From NCBI GenBank assembly GCA_963662175.1, contig OY759215.1, positions 54,515,213-54,579,212 on the forward strand: a DNA stretch of 64,000 nt, read 5' to 3'. The stretch's first letter is position 1; each line of letters opens with the position of its first letter. The DNA is from Aradus depressus (Eukaryota > Arthropoda > Insecta > Hemiptera > Aradidae). The position numbers and the translations under genes are program-made. Below are positions 8,714-19,805 of the stretch, piece by piece. The notes beneath the pieces were generated by a model, which saw only the letters and a program-made list of their open reading frames with translations, made no database searches and had not been told where the DNA came from.

Positions 8714-11433
8714 ATGGAAATTCCAAAAACTAAAATACTAATATATGTATTGACATTTGTCGGTTATGCATGGAGTGGTTATGGAAGCAATATTCTGGCT
8801 AACTTGAAGGATGCCGTTCTCGCAGCAGAAAATGTCTTTGGTGATATACTTGTTAAAGCTATTGATGTAGTCCATGGGTTGAAAACTGTTCATGACACTT
8901 TTAACGACTCTATCAATGAAGATTGCATATTTAGCTGTCCTGGAGGTAAGAAATCTGACATTATCATGTTCCAATTGTGTAGCCATTATTAGCTATACTT
9001 AATTGTTTATTTATTTTTGTCATTTTCAGGTGTGAAACCTGTGAAAAATAAATATCATAAACCTGTATCAAATGGTTGTGGTCCTTGGAATATGGAGGTG
9101 AATTACCAAGTTTTTGAAATTTTCTTATTTGCATATTATGAGTGGTCAGAGATCAGGACGATTAATTCAATTCTACGGTTATCTCTGGTTGTGTATTGCC
9201 TTAAAAAAAGTATATTTATTATATAAAATATTTCTTGATACAAGTTTTTTTAATGTATATTTCTGAGGTATTATTTGCGGGTGTGGGAACAGATGGTGCA
9301 ACATCGTCGTAATATGGACAGCTAGATACAACCGCTTTCTTAGCCAAGACGGCTGCTCTATAGATCTGTTTATACTTTATGGCCATTCTGCGAAATTACT
9401 GCTACTCAAATATTCTTCACGGCTATAATACTTTAGTCATATCTCATCTATCTATTTTCACTGGTCAAAGAAAAAAATGATATTGAAATTGCAAAATTTT
9501 TAATTTGAATTAATAATTATTTCGACTCATGCCCGAGTTTTAATTCGAGGTCATATCGCCTTCTACCAGAGCGACGATAGGCCATGAGCCCAACTCCTAA
9601 ATTTAGTCTATCTACGTTTATTCACGACTGACTGGTAGGTGTGTGTAACGAGTACCTGACATGACATTCACCTCTCAAAGAAAAAACCTAAGAGCCCCGG
9701 CCGGGTTTTGAACCCGCGATCTTATGTAAGCTTAACACGCTTCATCTGAGCTACCGGCGCCCTCTAATTCTAGAAGAGCCTATAACAAACTCTAAATGCC
9801 TTTAATAACTTTTGTTAATAACAAGGTAGACTTAAGGTGCCTTTTTTATAACCAGGTGTTTCAAAAAGGACTTGGAGAGCTTGCATCTTAATATTATAGG
9901 CTCGATAGATATAGAATTTCGTAAAACTCTCAGGGAATTCCGCTTTTGCATATAATATATATAGGTTAGTTGTATAGTTAGTTATTGTGACTCATGCCGG
10001 GGTTTTAACTACAAGGTCATGTCGTATCACCTACTACCTGAGCTCTCTTTTGTCGCTCTGGTGGACATGAGCCTGACTTTACTATGGGAATCCTAAATTT
10101 TGCACTAAATTTTTATCGTTCTTATGAAGATAGCTCAGGTGTTTGATTGGGTTTTTAAAGTTGAATCTAAAAGAAAAAAGCTTGGATAATAGGTATATTG
10201 TTAAGTTTTTTCATTACCTAGAAGAGCGCAATGGACGATAGTAAATTATAACTATCTTTAAGTAACATTGACACTTCGTTTTCTTTTAATTCATGCATAA
10301 CACTGATAGTTATTATGACTCATGCCCGGGCTTTAACTACAAGGTCATATCAATTCTACCAGAGTGCTCTTTCATCATTCTGGTGGACATGAGCCAACTC
10401 TACGATGGAAGTCCTAAATTTGGCCTACCCTAAATTTTTATACTCCTAGGGTAGGGGTCTTGGGACCTGACATCGTACAGGCTCGGGCCATCGCTCAACG
10501 TCCCATCCGAAGGACGGCATGCTTACGTTCATTTTACTTCCCAGATAAAATAAACTAAGGGCCCCAGCTGGGCTTTGAGTTAGTTGTATAATAAATAATA
10601 ATACGTTCTGAGTTGTGCCTATTGCCATGAATAAAAAAGTGACAAAATTATGACTTAAAAAAAAGTGGTTTCTAATATTACAATATTAATCCTTCCTTGT
10701 GTAGGATCACCATCATTAGCCTCCTTTTGTTTGCCTACATATCCGTTTTTGCAGGTTGACCAACATCTCCCCTTTCCTGAGATGACAAAGTGTTGCAATG
10801 AACATGATATTTGTTACGGGACTTGTACAAATAACAAGGATAAGTGTGATCTGGAGTTTAAAAGATGTCTCTACAGGAACTGTGATGGCATAGAAGGCGA
10901 TTTGAGTATGAAAGGTATAAATAGACTGCTTATAAATTTTGACCAGCAGCTTCATAAAGTTAATGTTTTTTGTTGCTCTCTATTCTTGGTTGTGCATAAT
11001 CACAGTTGTCTAGAAACCTTTGAGAAAAAAAATACCGGAGATCTAATTCATATACCGTAGAACTTCTCAAAGCCGCCCCCGAATTTCCATAGTCTTCGTC
11101 TAATCCGTCCATGTTTTGGGAAACGACCAAAAAGATCATAGCTTTCGGTTTGTGATAATAAAAACATTTTTGTCTTAGATAGCTACAAGGCTTCAGTAGC
11201 ATTATCTGTACTCAATTCTTTTCTCTTTCCTTTTTAGTACAATGTTACATCTTACATGTAATAAGAAATATTTATATTAAAATTTCATTTTCATTTTAGG
11301 TTGTAAGGCATCAGCTAAGATACTTTATACAGCAACAACAGCTCTTGGGTGTAAGTTTTACCAAGATGCTCAGAGTTCTGCATGCTATTGTGCACCTCCA
11401 AAAAATAAAAAATATGCAAGCAACGAATTGTAG
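8714..11433 (+). CDS. PLA2G12: Group XII secreted phospholipase A2 (4 exons, 197 aa)
   Basis: Exons: 8714-8945, 9030-9097, 10755-10914, 11300-11433. All have GT-AG borders, the phases agree, and the frame closes at TAG 11431-11433. The family hydrolyses the sn-2 ester of phospholipids and depends on calcium. Residues 5-24 form a hydrophobic signal peptide. NGCGP (92-96) is the calcium loop. CCNEHDICYGTC (113-124) is the active-site helix with the His117-Asp118 pair intact, so an active enzyme is expected, unlike the group XIIB paralogue that has lost the His. The Cys-rich C-terminal part follows (CLYRNC, then GCK, CYC). Length is close to vertebrate PLA2G12A, about 189 aa. Intron 3 (9098-10754) holds three SINEs and a GBF1-derived fragment. 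Confidence 0.9.
9522..9763 (-). repeat. tRNA-derived SINE, nearly full length
   Basis: Minus strand: tRNA-like head with GCGCCGGTAGCTCAG (box A region) and GGGTTCAAAACCC (box B), then the family body and the GGGCATGAGTCGAA tail. It is more diverged than the 52.9-kb copy. It lies in PLA2 intron 3. Confidence 0.75.
9976..10114 (-). repeat. tRNA-derived SINE, 5'-truncated, fused to a GBF1 fragment
   Basis: Matches the family tail and 3' body on the minus strand. It stops inside the AAAATTTAG motif at about 10114, where GBF1-like sequence begins without a gap. Confidence 0.7.
10115..10275 (+). repeat. Duplicated piece of GBF1 (end of exon 3 plus intron 3)
   Basis: Bases 10115-10275 align with 22523-22672 in the same orientation, sharing CGTTCTTATGAAGATA, GTTTTTAAAGTT and AATAGGTATATTGTTA. 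The match runs across the GBF1 exon 3 donor into the intron, so it came from DNA or unspliced RNA, not from mature mRNA. It weakens after about 10240. The copy has no reading frame of its own and lies in PLA2 intron 3. Confidence 0.75.
10310..10575 (-). repeat. tRNA-derived SINE, body and tail
   Basis: Minus strand: starts in the damaged B box region (AAAGCCCAGCTGGGGCCC), then the family body and tail ending GCCCGGGCATGAGTCATAAT. It is the third copy in PLA2 intron 3, just upstream of the catalytic exon. Confidence 0.75.
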
Positions 11434-11954
11434 CGAAACATTTTTCTCTTCTTAATTGAGTGGGTCTGCAAAATGTGTTGAGTCGATAAACAAGCAGTTA
11501 GATAGTTTATAGTAGTAGTAACAACAGCAAAATAATGAACTGAGGCATTATCATTTTTTAAATGCATTGTTGTAAGCACATGTTTTTATATGAATTACTC
11601 TCTCTTACTGATCGTCACGTCTAGGTATTATTACCTCAGAAAACCGGAATACTTGACTTACCACACTTTGCCCAACACACACCTATGAACTTTCTCTAAA
11701 CCAAAGAAAGGTATTTGCCTGATTATAATTAGAGTATTGTGTGATTTATTACTATTAGGTTCCTGCCAATAAACTTCGTGCTGTGAAATTATGAAATATA
11801 TGTATATACTTTCATTTCATTGTACATTTATTATTCATTAAAGTAATTATTCTGCAACTTGTATATTTTGTCGCCCCATAATTTTTGTTTTTAAAATTAT
11901 TTTTACAGCAGAGTAACATCTATTAATTAAGCTGCATTGGATCACTAAGTAAAG
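11434..11954. other. 3' flank of the PLA2 gene
   Basis: Probable 3' UTR. A canonical AATAAA lies at 11768-11773 about 335 bp after the stop and is the best polyadenylation signal. No other gene is seen. Confidence 0.45.
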
Positions 11955-12112
11955 TTAGTTATTATGACTCATGCCCGGGCTTTAACTACCAAGTCATACC
12001 GCCTACTCCCAGAGCGCTCTTTCGTCACTCTGATAGGCATGAGCCCGACTCTACTCGGGAGTTCTAAATTTTGCCTACCCTATATTTTTATTCACCTAGT
12101 AGGGGCCCTAAA
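11955..12112 (-). repeat. tRNA-derived SINE, 3' part
   Basis: Family tail and about 140 bp of body on the minus strand, ending near the GGGCCCC block. The tRNA head is absent. Confidence 0.7.
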
Positions 12113-12124
12113 AATAGCATAATA

Positions 12125-12260
12125 TGTATATTCAAATTCTAAGTTGAGAAATTAGGACATATTTTGGAAACTTATAACACATAAATACAACATAAAAAGG
12201 CCTTCAACCTGACGATGCATCGCGATGGTGTAATGCCGAAACCGGTAGTAGACAATATTA
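12125..12260 (+). repeat. Penelope-like repeat unit with hammerhead-like core
   Basis: Shares the lead TTCTAAGTTGAG and CATATTTTGGAAACTTATAA with the 225-505 and 52.4-kb copies, and has CCTGACGATG with GCCGAAACCGGTAGT at 12236-12250. About 10 extra bases interrupt the core. This is a single arm, not palindromic. Confidence 0.6.
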
Positions 12261-12701
12261 TTTTTCACCTCAACAAAAGAATGCCGCAGCCAGCTCTTCA
12301 AGGTAAACCAATGTTTCATAAATTGATATTGTTACCTTGCAAAATGACCTCGTACGTAATTCCGAACAGTTAAAATTTCAAATATTTGTAGGAAAGAAGG
12401 ACAAGACGAAAATGAGCGAAAAACATTCAAGAAATTATTATTTTATTGCAGATCTTGGTCAAATATTTGTTATTGAGTGATGATTTCTCCGTACATACTA
12501 TTATATAAGCACAAATTTATGTTTTCAAATAATACTGAGATTTTTTTTTTGAATGATTCAAGTAAATTAGTGGAACGTTTTTTTAATCACAGATAACTGC
12601 CTAAATTGACAATGCCATTGTTTAGAGAAAGAATCACTTTAGCTATAAAAAGTCATGCAAAAAAAATAAATAGAAACGTGAAATAACAAAAAACTCTTTA
12701 A

Positions 12702-15700
12702 TCAATTGGCAGTTTCGGATGTGACAAGCATTTTTTCCAACTTGCCACTTTCATAGAGCGATTTAACGTCAGTACCACCTCCAACGAACTCTCCATTGAC
12801 AAAGACTCTAGGAACCTGAAAATCAACATCTTTCATTAATAATATAAAAGGTTGTTTCTGTTCAACACATTTTTCAGCCTTCATGGGAGAGAGGTGAATA
12901 GTATCAAGGAGAGAGGTGAATAGTATCAAGGAGAGAGGTGAATAGTATCAAGGATGTTGCCGTCACTTTGAATGGAAATTATAAATACTCTCTAAACCAG
13001 AGACATGCCGCCTCCATAGTCTTATGCAATCTGCATGGAATCACAATTTTTTTTTCTAACAAAAGATTGTCAATTTTTCAAAAAGTCGAGTGAAGAGGAT
13101 ATGAAGTAACGGACTTGATATATGATTTTTACTTTTCCGGTTATTCTAATGATCTAAAGCCAGTAGTGATTTAATAACAACAGTGGTTGTAAACCGAATT
13201 CAAGGAGTTCAAAATCATTAACCATGGAATCCGTAGATCAGCGCTTTCGCTCCCTTCGTTACGAATAACATGTTCCATCCAAATAACATTTCATGACTTT
13301 ATGTAATAGAGACACCATTAGACCCCAATTATTTTTGCTGGGCTCTATAGGTTCTTCTATTTTTGCTGGGCTCTATAGGTTCTTCTATAATCTATTTTGC
13401 TCCTCCATTCGCTGCTTCCATCCTCTGCTCCCCCCCTTTCCTTTGGCCGATTCGGCTGAAAATATATGTATTCTTGTTAGTTTTTGAATTTACATATAAA
13501 ATCTCGTGTCGATACATTCATTACGTCGGCATTATTACGGTTTCTGAGTTAAGTAGGTTAAATACACCAAAGACTATACGTTATTTTGGGTGTTTGAGGA
13601 ATATATGTTTCGGTTATGAAGAGGATTCGACCATTTTGACGAGCACAGAACGAACACACATATTTTTCGCAATTTTGATGTATGCGCCAAACATACGTTT
13701 ATAATTATTTGACTAAGCGCAACTCATCCTTTATGTCTCAAGTCGGTACAAAAACAAGTATAATAATTTGAACTTACAGTTCTAGCTCCAGTTATTTCGC
13801 CAAGAATATTTTGTATAGACTCCGCGTCCTCCCTGCTGTCTAATTCAATTGCAGTGAACTTCTTCTGGAGTTTCTCAAACACCTAAAATATCAGTTAAGC
13901 ACTCAATACTTTTAAAATGCAAAAAAAAAAAAAAAAATCATAAACATCTTCAACATATTATCACCGTAATGTCATAGTGAAACTAAAAAAAAAATTGGAT
14001 GCCCTGAATAATTTTTTTCTAAACCAAGATATTTTTGAAGAACGATGAAGTTTATGCATTAGTGCGCAGATAGATAACTCAATATTAAGGGCATTATTTC
14101 ATAAAGACCATGGAACATTAGAACATAATATATAAAATTTGGACGATTCATGCCTTAAATAAATATTTCCTTATTTTCACGTTACTAATATAATTTTTTT
14201 CAATGAGGAAAAATTCAGCTCTGAAGAAGTATCAACAGAGGGTTCAGTACTAGCCACTATTATACAATAAGTTTTGTACCTAGATATAATAGGAACTTCA
14301 TTATTTTCAATTTTAGTAGCTCATCTCAGAAACCACTTAACCCATGTTGATAGTTAAATAGTTTCCAAATGAGTCTAGAGGACACAATATGAAACCAAAA
14401 TTGAATTTGTGGTTCATTCTAGACGCAATTTTGGAGATTTTTCCTCTATTTGATGAGACCTTTTCATAGAATCCACAATTATTTTAAAAACATTTATTTT
14501 TTAACCACCTTTATGATGAATGAGCACCCTCCCAAGATATGAGTATAATACAAACATTAGAATTTGTCTGGATTGAGGCCATCAACTTACATAATATGTG
14601 TAATTTCACAATTGTAGCTTATACAGTTTGGAAACAAGAAAGTTGTGACATAGACAGAATAATGAGTACAATGGTTTCGTTTTCACAATTTATGGTACAA
14701 AACCCTAGAACTGGAAGCGTTTAGTGAATTTCTGTTTCTCGTAGTCTCTCCAGTACGGCGGGACATGAGCATGGAGGATATACGAGGGTAGTCCCATAAG
14801 TACCCGACCTGACGGGGCGATTGTTGTTTGAAAAAAATTACTATGGTACAAAGTACGAACCTTATAATACGTTATTTAGTATTTGTTTGGCAGCCAGACA
14901 TCAGTAGTGAACGCTCTCAGTGAATTTGTAAACATGGAAAAAATTGGTCATCTTTATGTGATACGATACTTTTATTTGAAAGGTCTCAGGCCAACCAATA
15001 TCAAAGCCGAGCTAGATTCTACTCTGGGACAGTCTGCTTCTTCGTTTACAACTGTAAAATATTGGGTGGCAGAGTTTAAACGAGGCCGTATGAGCTGCCA
15101 AGACGAACATCCGAGTGGTCCACCAAATGAGGTGACCACGCCAGAAATGGTGAAGAAAATCCACAAAATGGTATTGGATGACCGGTGACTGAGAGTGCGC
15201 GAGCTAGCAGACATGGTAGGCATTTCGAAAAGTAGTATATTGACTGAAAATTTGGACATGAGAAAGCTGTGTGCAAGATGGGTGCCGCGTTTGCTCACAA
15301 TGGAACAAAAACAACGTCATGAGGATGTTGCAATCGAGTATTTGGCGATGTTTCACAGCAGTAAAGCCGAGTTTTTGCGTCGATTCATAACCATGGATGA
15401 AACATCACTTCACATCACTTATTGATTTTCTTCAAAAAGGAAAAACAATCAACGGCGAGAATTATGCGAACTTAATGCAGCGTTTGAGTAATGAAATCAA
15501 GAAAAAACGGCCGCATTTGGCGAGAAAGAAAGTGTTATTCATCAAGACAATGCACCAGTTCACACATCCGTTTTCGCCGTGGCCAAAATCAATGAGTTAA
15601 AGTTCGAATTGCTTCCTCGCGCATCCTATTCGCCAGATTTAGCCCCCTCGGATTATTTTCTCTTTTCAAGCTTGAAAAAATGGCTCGGTGGTAAAAGATT

Positions 15701-16495
15701 AGCCAACAATGAAGAGCTGGAATCTGCGGTTGATGGCTATTTTGAGGAGCTCGACGGTTCTCACTATAAACAGGGTATCGAAGCTATTGAACATCGCTGG
15801 GAAAAGTATATCGAGCTAAAAGGAGACTGTTGAGAAATAAAGATATTTTTCCTTAAATTTTTTGTATTTTCTTTGTTAGGTCGGATACTTCTGGGACTAC
15901 CCTCGTACAAAAGGATTACGCAAGGTATTCAACCAAGAGATCGTTACAACTAGAGTAATAATAATTAATATTTCTCTACCATCCTTGAAGAACTGTACTG
16001 AAAAAACAGGTGTGTTGTATTTATATGCCCACTCAATTGGATGCTACCTTGGTGCTATCCTGAGTGCATCCCGAGTGATAAAGGTTTGGTCAGAAATGTC
16101 TCTGAATTTTTCAGAAACATCTTTCTGAAACAACCTCCTTGTTTTAAAATTCATTCAAACTATTCCTTCATTTAATTGAAGGATAACTATATTTGATAAA
16201 GTTTCGTATGTTTAAATATGAAGACATGCATGAACAAGTTCGTTTTCTAATAGCCAAGAGAAAGTTTCCAATTGACCTCAAATTCAACGGGGAAAATCTG
16301 GGATTTCCGCTTTCCTATATGCCACTAAAATATTTTACCTAAAAAAAGTTTAAAGGTTACCTCTTTGGCCATTTTACAATAAGGACAGTAGGTCTTGGAG
16401 AAGATTACAACTGAATCCTTGGATATAGTATCCTTGACAAACTGTGCAGTTGGCCCACTCATGTCGATGTTATGCGTGCTGGTACCTAAACCCAT
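12702..16495 (-). CDS. Dithiol glutaredoxin (3 exons, 117 aa)
   Basis: Exons on the minus strand: 16361-16495, 13778-13882, 12702-12815. All are phase 0 with GT-AG borders. Glutaredoxins reduce protein and glutathione mixed disulfides using glutathione. Visible motifs: the active site CPYC at residues 37-40, the TVP cis-proline motif at 80-82, and the glutathione-binding GGGTD around 92-96. Length and the FSKTYCPYCKMAK context fit the vertebrate GLRX2/GLRX family. The start was chosen at 16495 because MGLGTS follows. It gives Gly2 and Ser6, which fit an N-myristoylation consensus, but an upstream 5' exon could change the N-terminus. No mitochondrial targeting sequence is visible in this form. 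Intron 1 carries a mariner; intron 2 carries short tandem duplications. Confidence 0.9.
12887..12952. repeat. 22-bp tandem repeat, 3 copies
   Basis: The unit GAGAGAGGTGAATAGTATCA(AG) is repeated exactly three times (12887-12908, 12909-12930, 12931-12952). It lies in glutaredoxin intron 2, about 70 bp from the last exon. Confidence 0.9.
13331..13386. repeat. 28-bp tandem duplication
   Basis: Two exact 28-bp copies (13331-13358 and 13359-13386), containing TTGCTGGGCTCTATAGG, in glutaredoxin intron 2. Confidence 0.9.
14783..15905 (+). mobile_element. mariner (DD34D) element, internally deleted
   Basis: The ends CGAGGGTAGTCCCATAAGTA and its reverse-strand partner CGAGGGTAGTCCCAGAAGTA form TIRs continuing to AGGTCGG. 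TA dinucleotides flank both sides (14781-14782, 15906-15907). Length is 1123 bp against about 1.3 kb for intact mariners. It is inserted in intron 1 of the glutaredoxin gene, opposite in orientation to that gene. Confidence 0.92.
14934..15833 (+). pseudogene. mariner transposase, broken
   Basis: Starts MEKIGHLYVIRYFYLKGL and ends in TGA at 15831. All three catalytic acidic sites are recognisable: ITMDET, the QDNAPVHTS block, and SPDLAPSDYF. Thirty-four residues separate the second and third, so it is of the DD34D class. Defects: an in-frame TGA near 15186, a frameshift near 15240, loss of roughly 45 codons between the first catalytic Asp and the DFLQKGKTI block (near 15415-15425), and a one-base loss just before the second Asp (near 15540). 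It cannot encode an active enzyme. Confidence 0.9.
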
Positions 16496-19400
16496 GGAAT
16501 ACTTGTTAAAATAAATCTGAAAAACAAATAATCATTTACACAAATTGTTCAGAGAGCCTAATAAAATATATTTAAAAGATAACGAACCCCACAATTGGTT
16601 TGATATCTCCTAACTTAGTCTGTAAAGTGAAAGTTCATCTCTATGTAAGTCGGTGAAGGTTGCATTAAGTTCATCTTCCGGTTTGTTTCTTTATGATGAA
16701 AAAACAGCATATGTTTTTTGAATATACTATAAAACTCTTTCAACCCACTGCCCTATCTGGAGGATTGCCCTAATCCAACTTTCACCTTACCGACTATAAA
16801 GAGGATGGCCTTAATTTAACTTTTAATGAAGACAAATAAAAACAAAGAACTTCTTCAACTTTTATATTGTCTATATAAACACATAAAACTATATTACACA
16901 AAAATATATACTATATATAAGTTTGCTAGGTTCGCATAGTTTACAAGTTTGAGGATCCTGCCTTAACGAAAAATTCTAACTGAAAATATTTGAGTATAAA
17001 CATTAAATTCACAAAATATAATAAACTAAATGAAATTGTATTCATAGTACATAATATATATAATAGATAAATGAAATAATGGACATATGAATTAATATCG
17101 AGATAATAAGGGAGAAAAGAGGAAAATAAATAAAATGTGTACATAATAGTTTAATAAATAAATATACAAAATATTATATTATTATAAATATTAATCATTA
17201 AAAAAAAATTACCCTAGTGATATTAACAGAGATGAGCATTTGAAGTGAGTTTAGCCATGCAAACAATTCCCATTTTTCCTAGTTCTATTAATTTCTAGTT
17301 GTTCTAGAAAGTCAAGCTGTCTACCTTTTTCACAAATATGCCAAAAGATTATTTGTGATGCTGCGTAAGATATTATTTTCGACATTATCCATAAAGTTAT
17401 CAGCCAAAACATGGGCGAGAGGAGAAAATACAAGTATAAAATAAAAGATAGGTAAAACCAACGGGTTCCGAAATAAAATTATTAAAAAAAAATAGTAAGT
17501 AAAGTTCAACAAAAAATTGGAAGAAATAATTCAACAAAACAAACAGCGATTAATTTCAACAAAGAGATTTTCAAAAGGACAAATCAACAAAAACGGAACT
17601 AAGAACAACATGAAAATAAAAGACAAGATCGGACTGTATCAGCTCATTTGGGTTTATATAGGACAATCAGGAAGTAAATTTGGAGAATAGGTCAAAGAGC
17701 ACACATGCAAAATAATGAAAATGGGGGATAAATGTACATTCACTGAATATATTTTATTATATATTTATTTTCAAAGAATCAATAGGAATAAAGTAAGTCC
17801 ATCTTTGTGAAAAAGGTAGACATCTCGACTCTTTGGAACAGCTAGAAATAATTAGTTAGAAATGATTGGAACGACCAAACGCACTTCAAAATCTCACCTT
17901 TGTTAATGTCACTATTATTTTTTTTGTCGGTTTTTTTTTTTTTTTTTTTTAATTTAATTTTCATATAATATATTGTATAGTTTTTTATTAAACATATTAT
18001 GAACACATTAATTTATTTTAATTTCTAGCTATTATATTTTTATTGAATGTTTAAATTCAAATTTTCAGAGAATTTGCCGTTAACGCAGTACGAAACTGAG
18101 CATGCTTTGACGTACAGTACACAACCCCGGGGGGTCGTGGTATTAACAAATCGATCTGTGTATTTAAATTGCTGAATTGGCTTCTATTTGAAAAAATAAG
18201 GCATAGATTACTTTGTTCATAAGAATAAATAAACATTTTCTACTCTTCACACAGAACACATTCCCGTGAGAATTCATAGCAGCTGATTCGAGTATTAATA
18301 TCCCTGATCGATTGAAAAGCAGCTAACTTATGATTTAATATAATTAACTTACATTTTTTTTTAATCTAGCTAAAATAAACATGTATGATATTCATATGGA
18401 AAGTAGATTTTGACTGCCATGAATCGAAAATTCAAACAGATAAAGACGGGAAATTAAGTAAATATATGAGTGACTAAGGTGGACCATCCTGCAAGTAAAA
18501 AATTTTAGAATCGGCTCAATATACTCGGTGTAATTGAAACCAAAACACAATAACATTCCTAATGTCAACTTGTTGCTGTGGTTTTTTGAATAGGGACTAG
18601 AAGAGGCTGCCAATGGACAGAACTTCGAAAATCTAAAAACAAAAATAGATTCTTGAGCATAGAAAGTTAATAATTAAATCCTCTCGTGATTTATGCGAAT
18701 TATTGGTTATTATTCTTATTTTGTTCTGATATGCGACCCACGCTGGAAAATCTAATGCATTGCGCAGACGGCACTTGATAACTCAAGGCTTGATGGGGCC
18801 AAAAATGTAAAAAGGTTGCCAATAACATAAATTGGGACAAGAAAACGCACCTTGTTACTGAATCCATGTTTCATGGTTAAGGATTTACCAACAATTTTCA
18901 TGATATGGGGTAGGTGATTAGACATTAAAAATTGTAATGTATACAACCGTTTTTCGAATTTTGAAATATTTCACATATTTGATTTTTTTGTTTGAAGTTT
19001 TATATTTTAAAATCATGCATCTTGAAGCTTAGAACTTGAATTATTGTGGGACTACAAGAATTTAACTTGCATATTTAACGATTTCTTGTTGCCTAGCAAT
19101 TCTACTGTAATTTTTAATTTACATAGTTCAACGATATATAATACTAGCAAATGTTACTTATTCACAGAATGGATTGGATAACATATGTTGATTAAAGTTC
19201 AGTCTAAATGGCGTTATGAAAATATAAGAAGTAGAGTGTGATATCATGCTTTGTTTTTTAGCCAACTTACGAATATCCAAAAATCAGAAATAAAAATGAG
19301 ACAAGGGTAACTCGTAAACAAACTTTACTTAAACGAATACTGATAAGAGATTAGCTTTCTTAAATTTTCGACTATGGACCTTCATGATTAGTAAAAAAAT

Positions 19401-19805
19401 ATAGGTTCTATTTCGAATGATCTGCACACTATTGTATAATGAATAATATTTATAAATTAGTAGAGTATAATATGATATACACTTACACTCAGTAATAACA
19501 CAGATAAAATCACTCTTTTTCTAAAATTGTTCTTAATTATTTTTGCTAGAAAAAACATTTTAAAGAAAAGATTATGAGAACAGTGTATGGAATAATCAAA
19601 TTTCAATAAAGCTATGTAAAAATATTTCTTGAAATGATGAAGTTCTATAAAAAGTTTATTCTGATTTAACAACCAGTATTGTTTCCAGTTAAGCCACATG
19701 ATAGTCAGCTGTCATGTTCGGAGGCAATGACTGACGTGACAGTTTACCCGTTATAGTTTGAGTAAATGAATTGTTTATTCCCTAAGTTAATCCTGTGTAC
19801 CAATC
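16496..19805. other. Intergenic region between the divergent glutaredoxin and GBF1 genes
   Basis: About 3.3 kb, strongly AT-rich, with a T run near 17930-17951. Both promoters must lie here because the genes diverge. A GC-richer patch at 19695-19760, with TGACGTGACA near 19733, is the likely GBF1 promoter or 5' UTR. No convincing exon or named repeat was seen. Confidence 0.45.
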
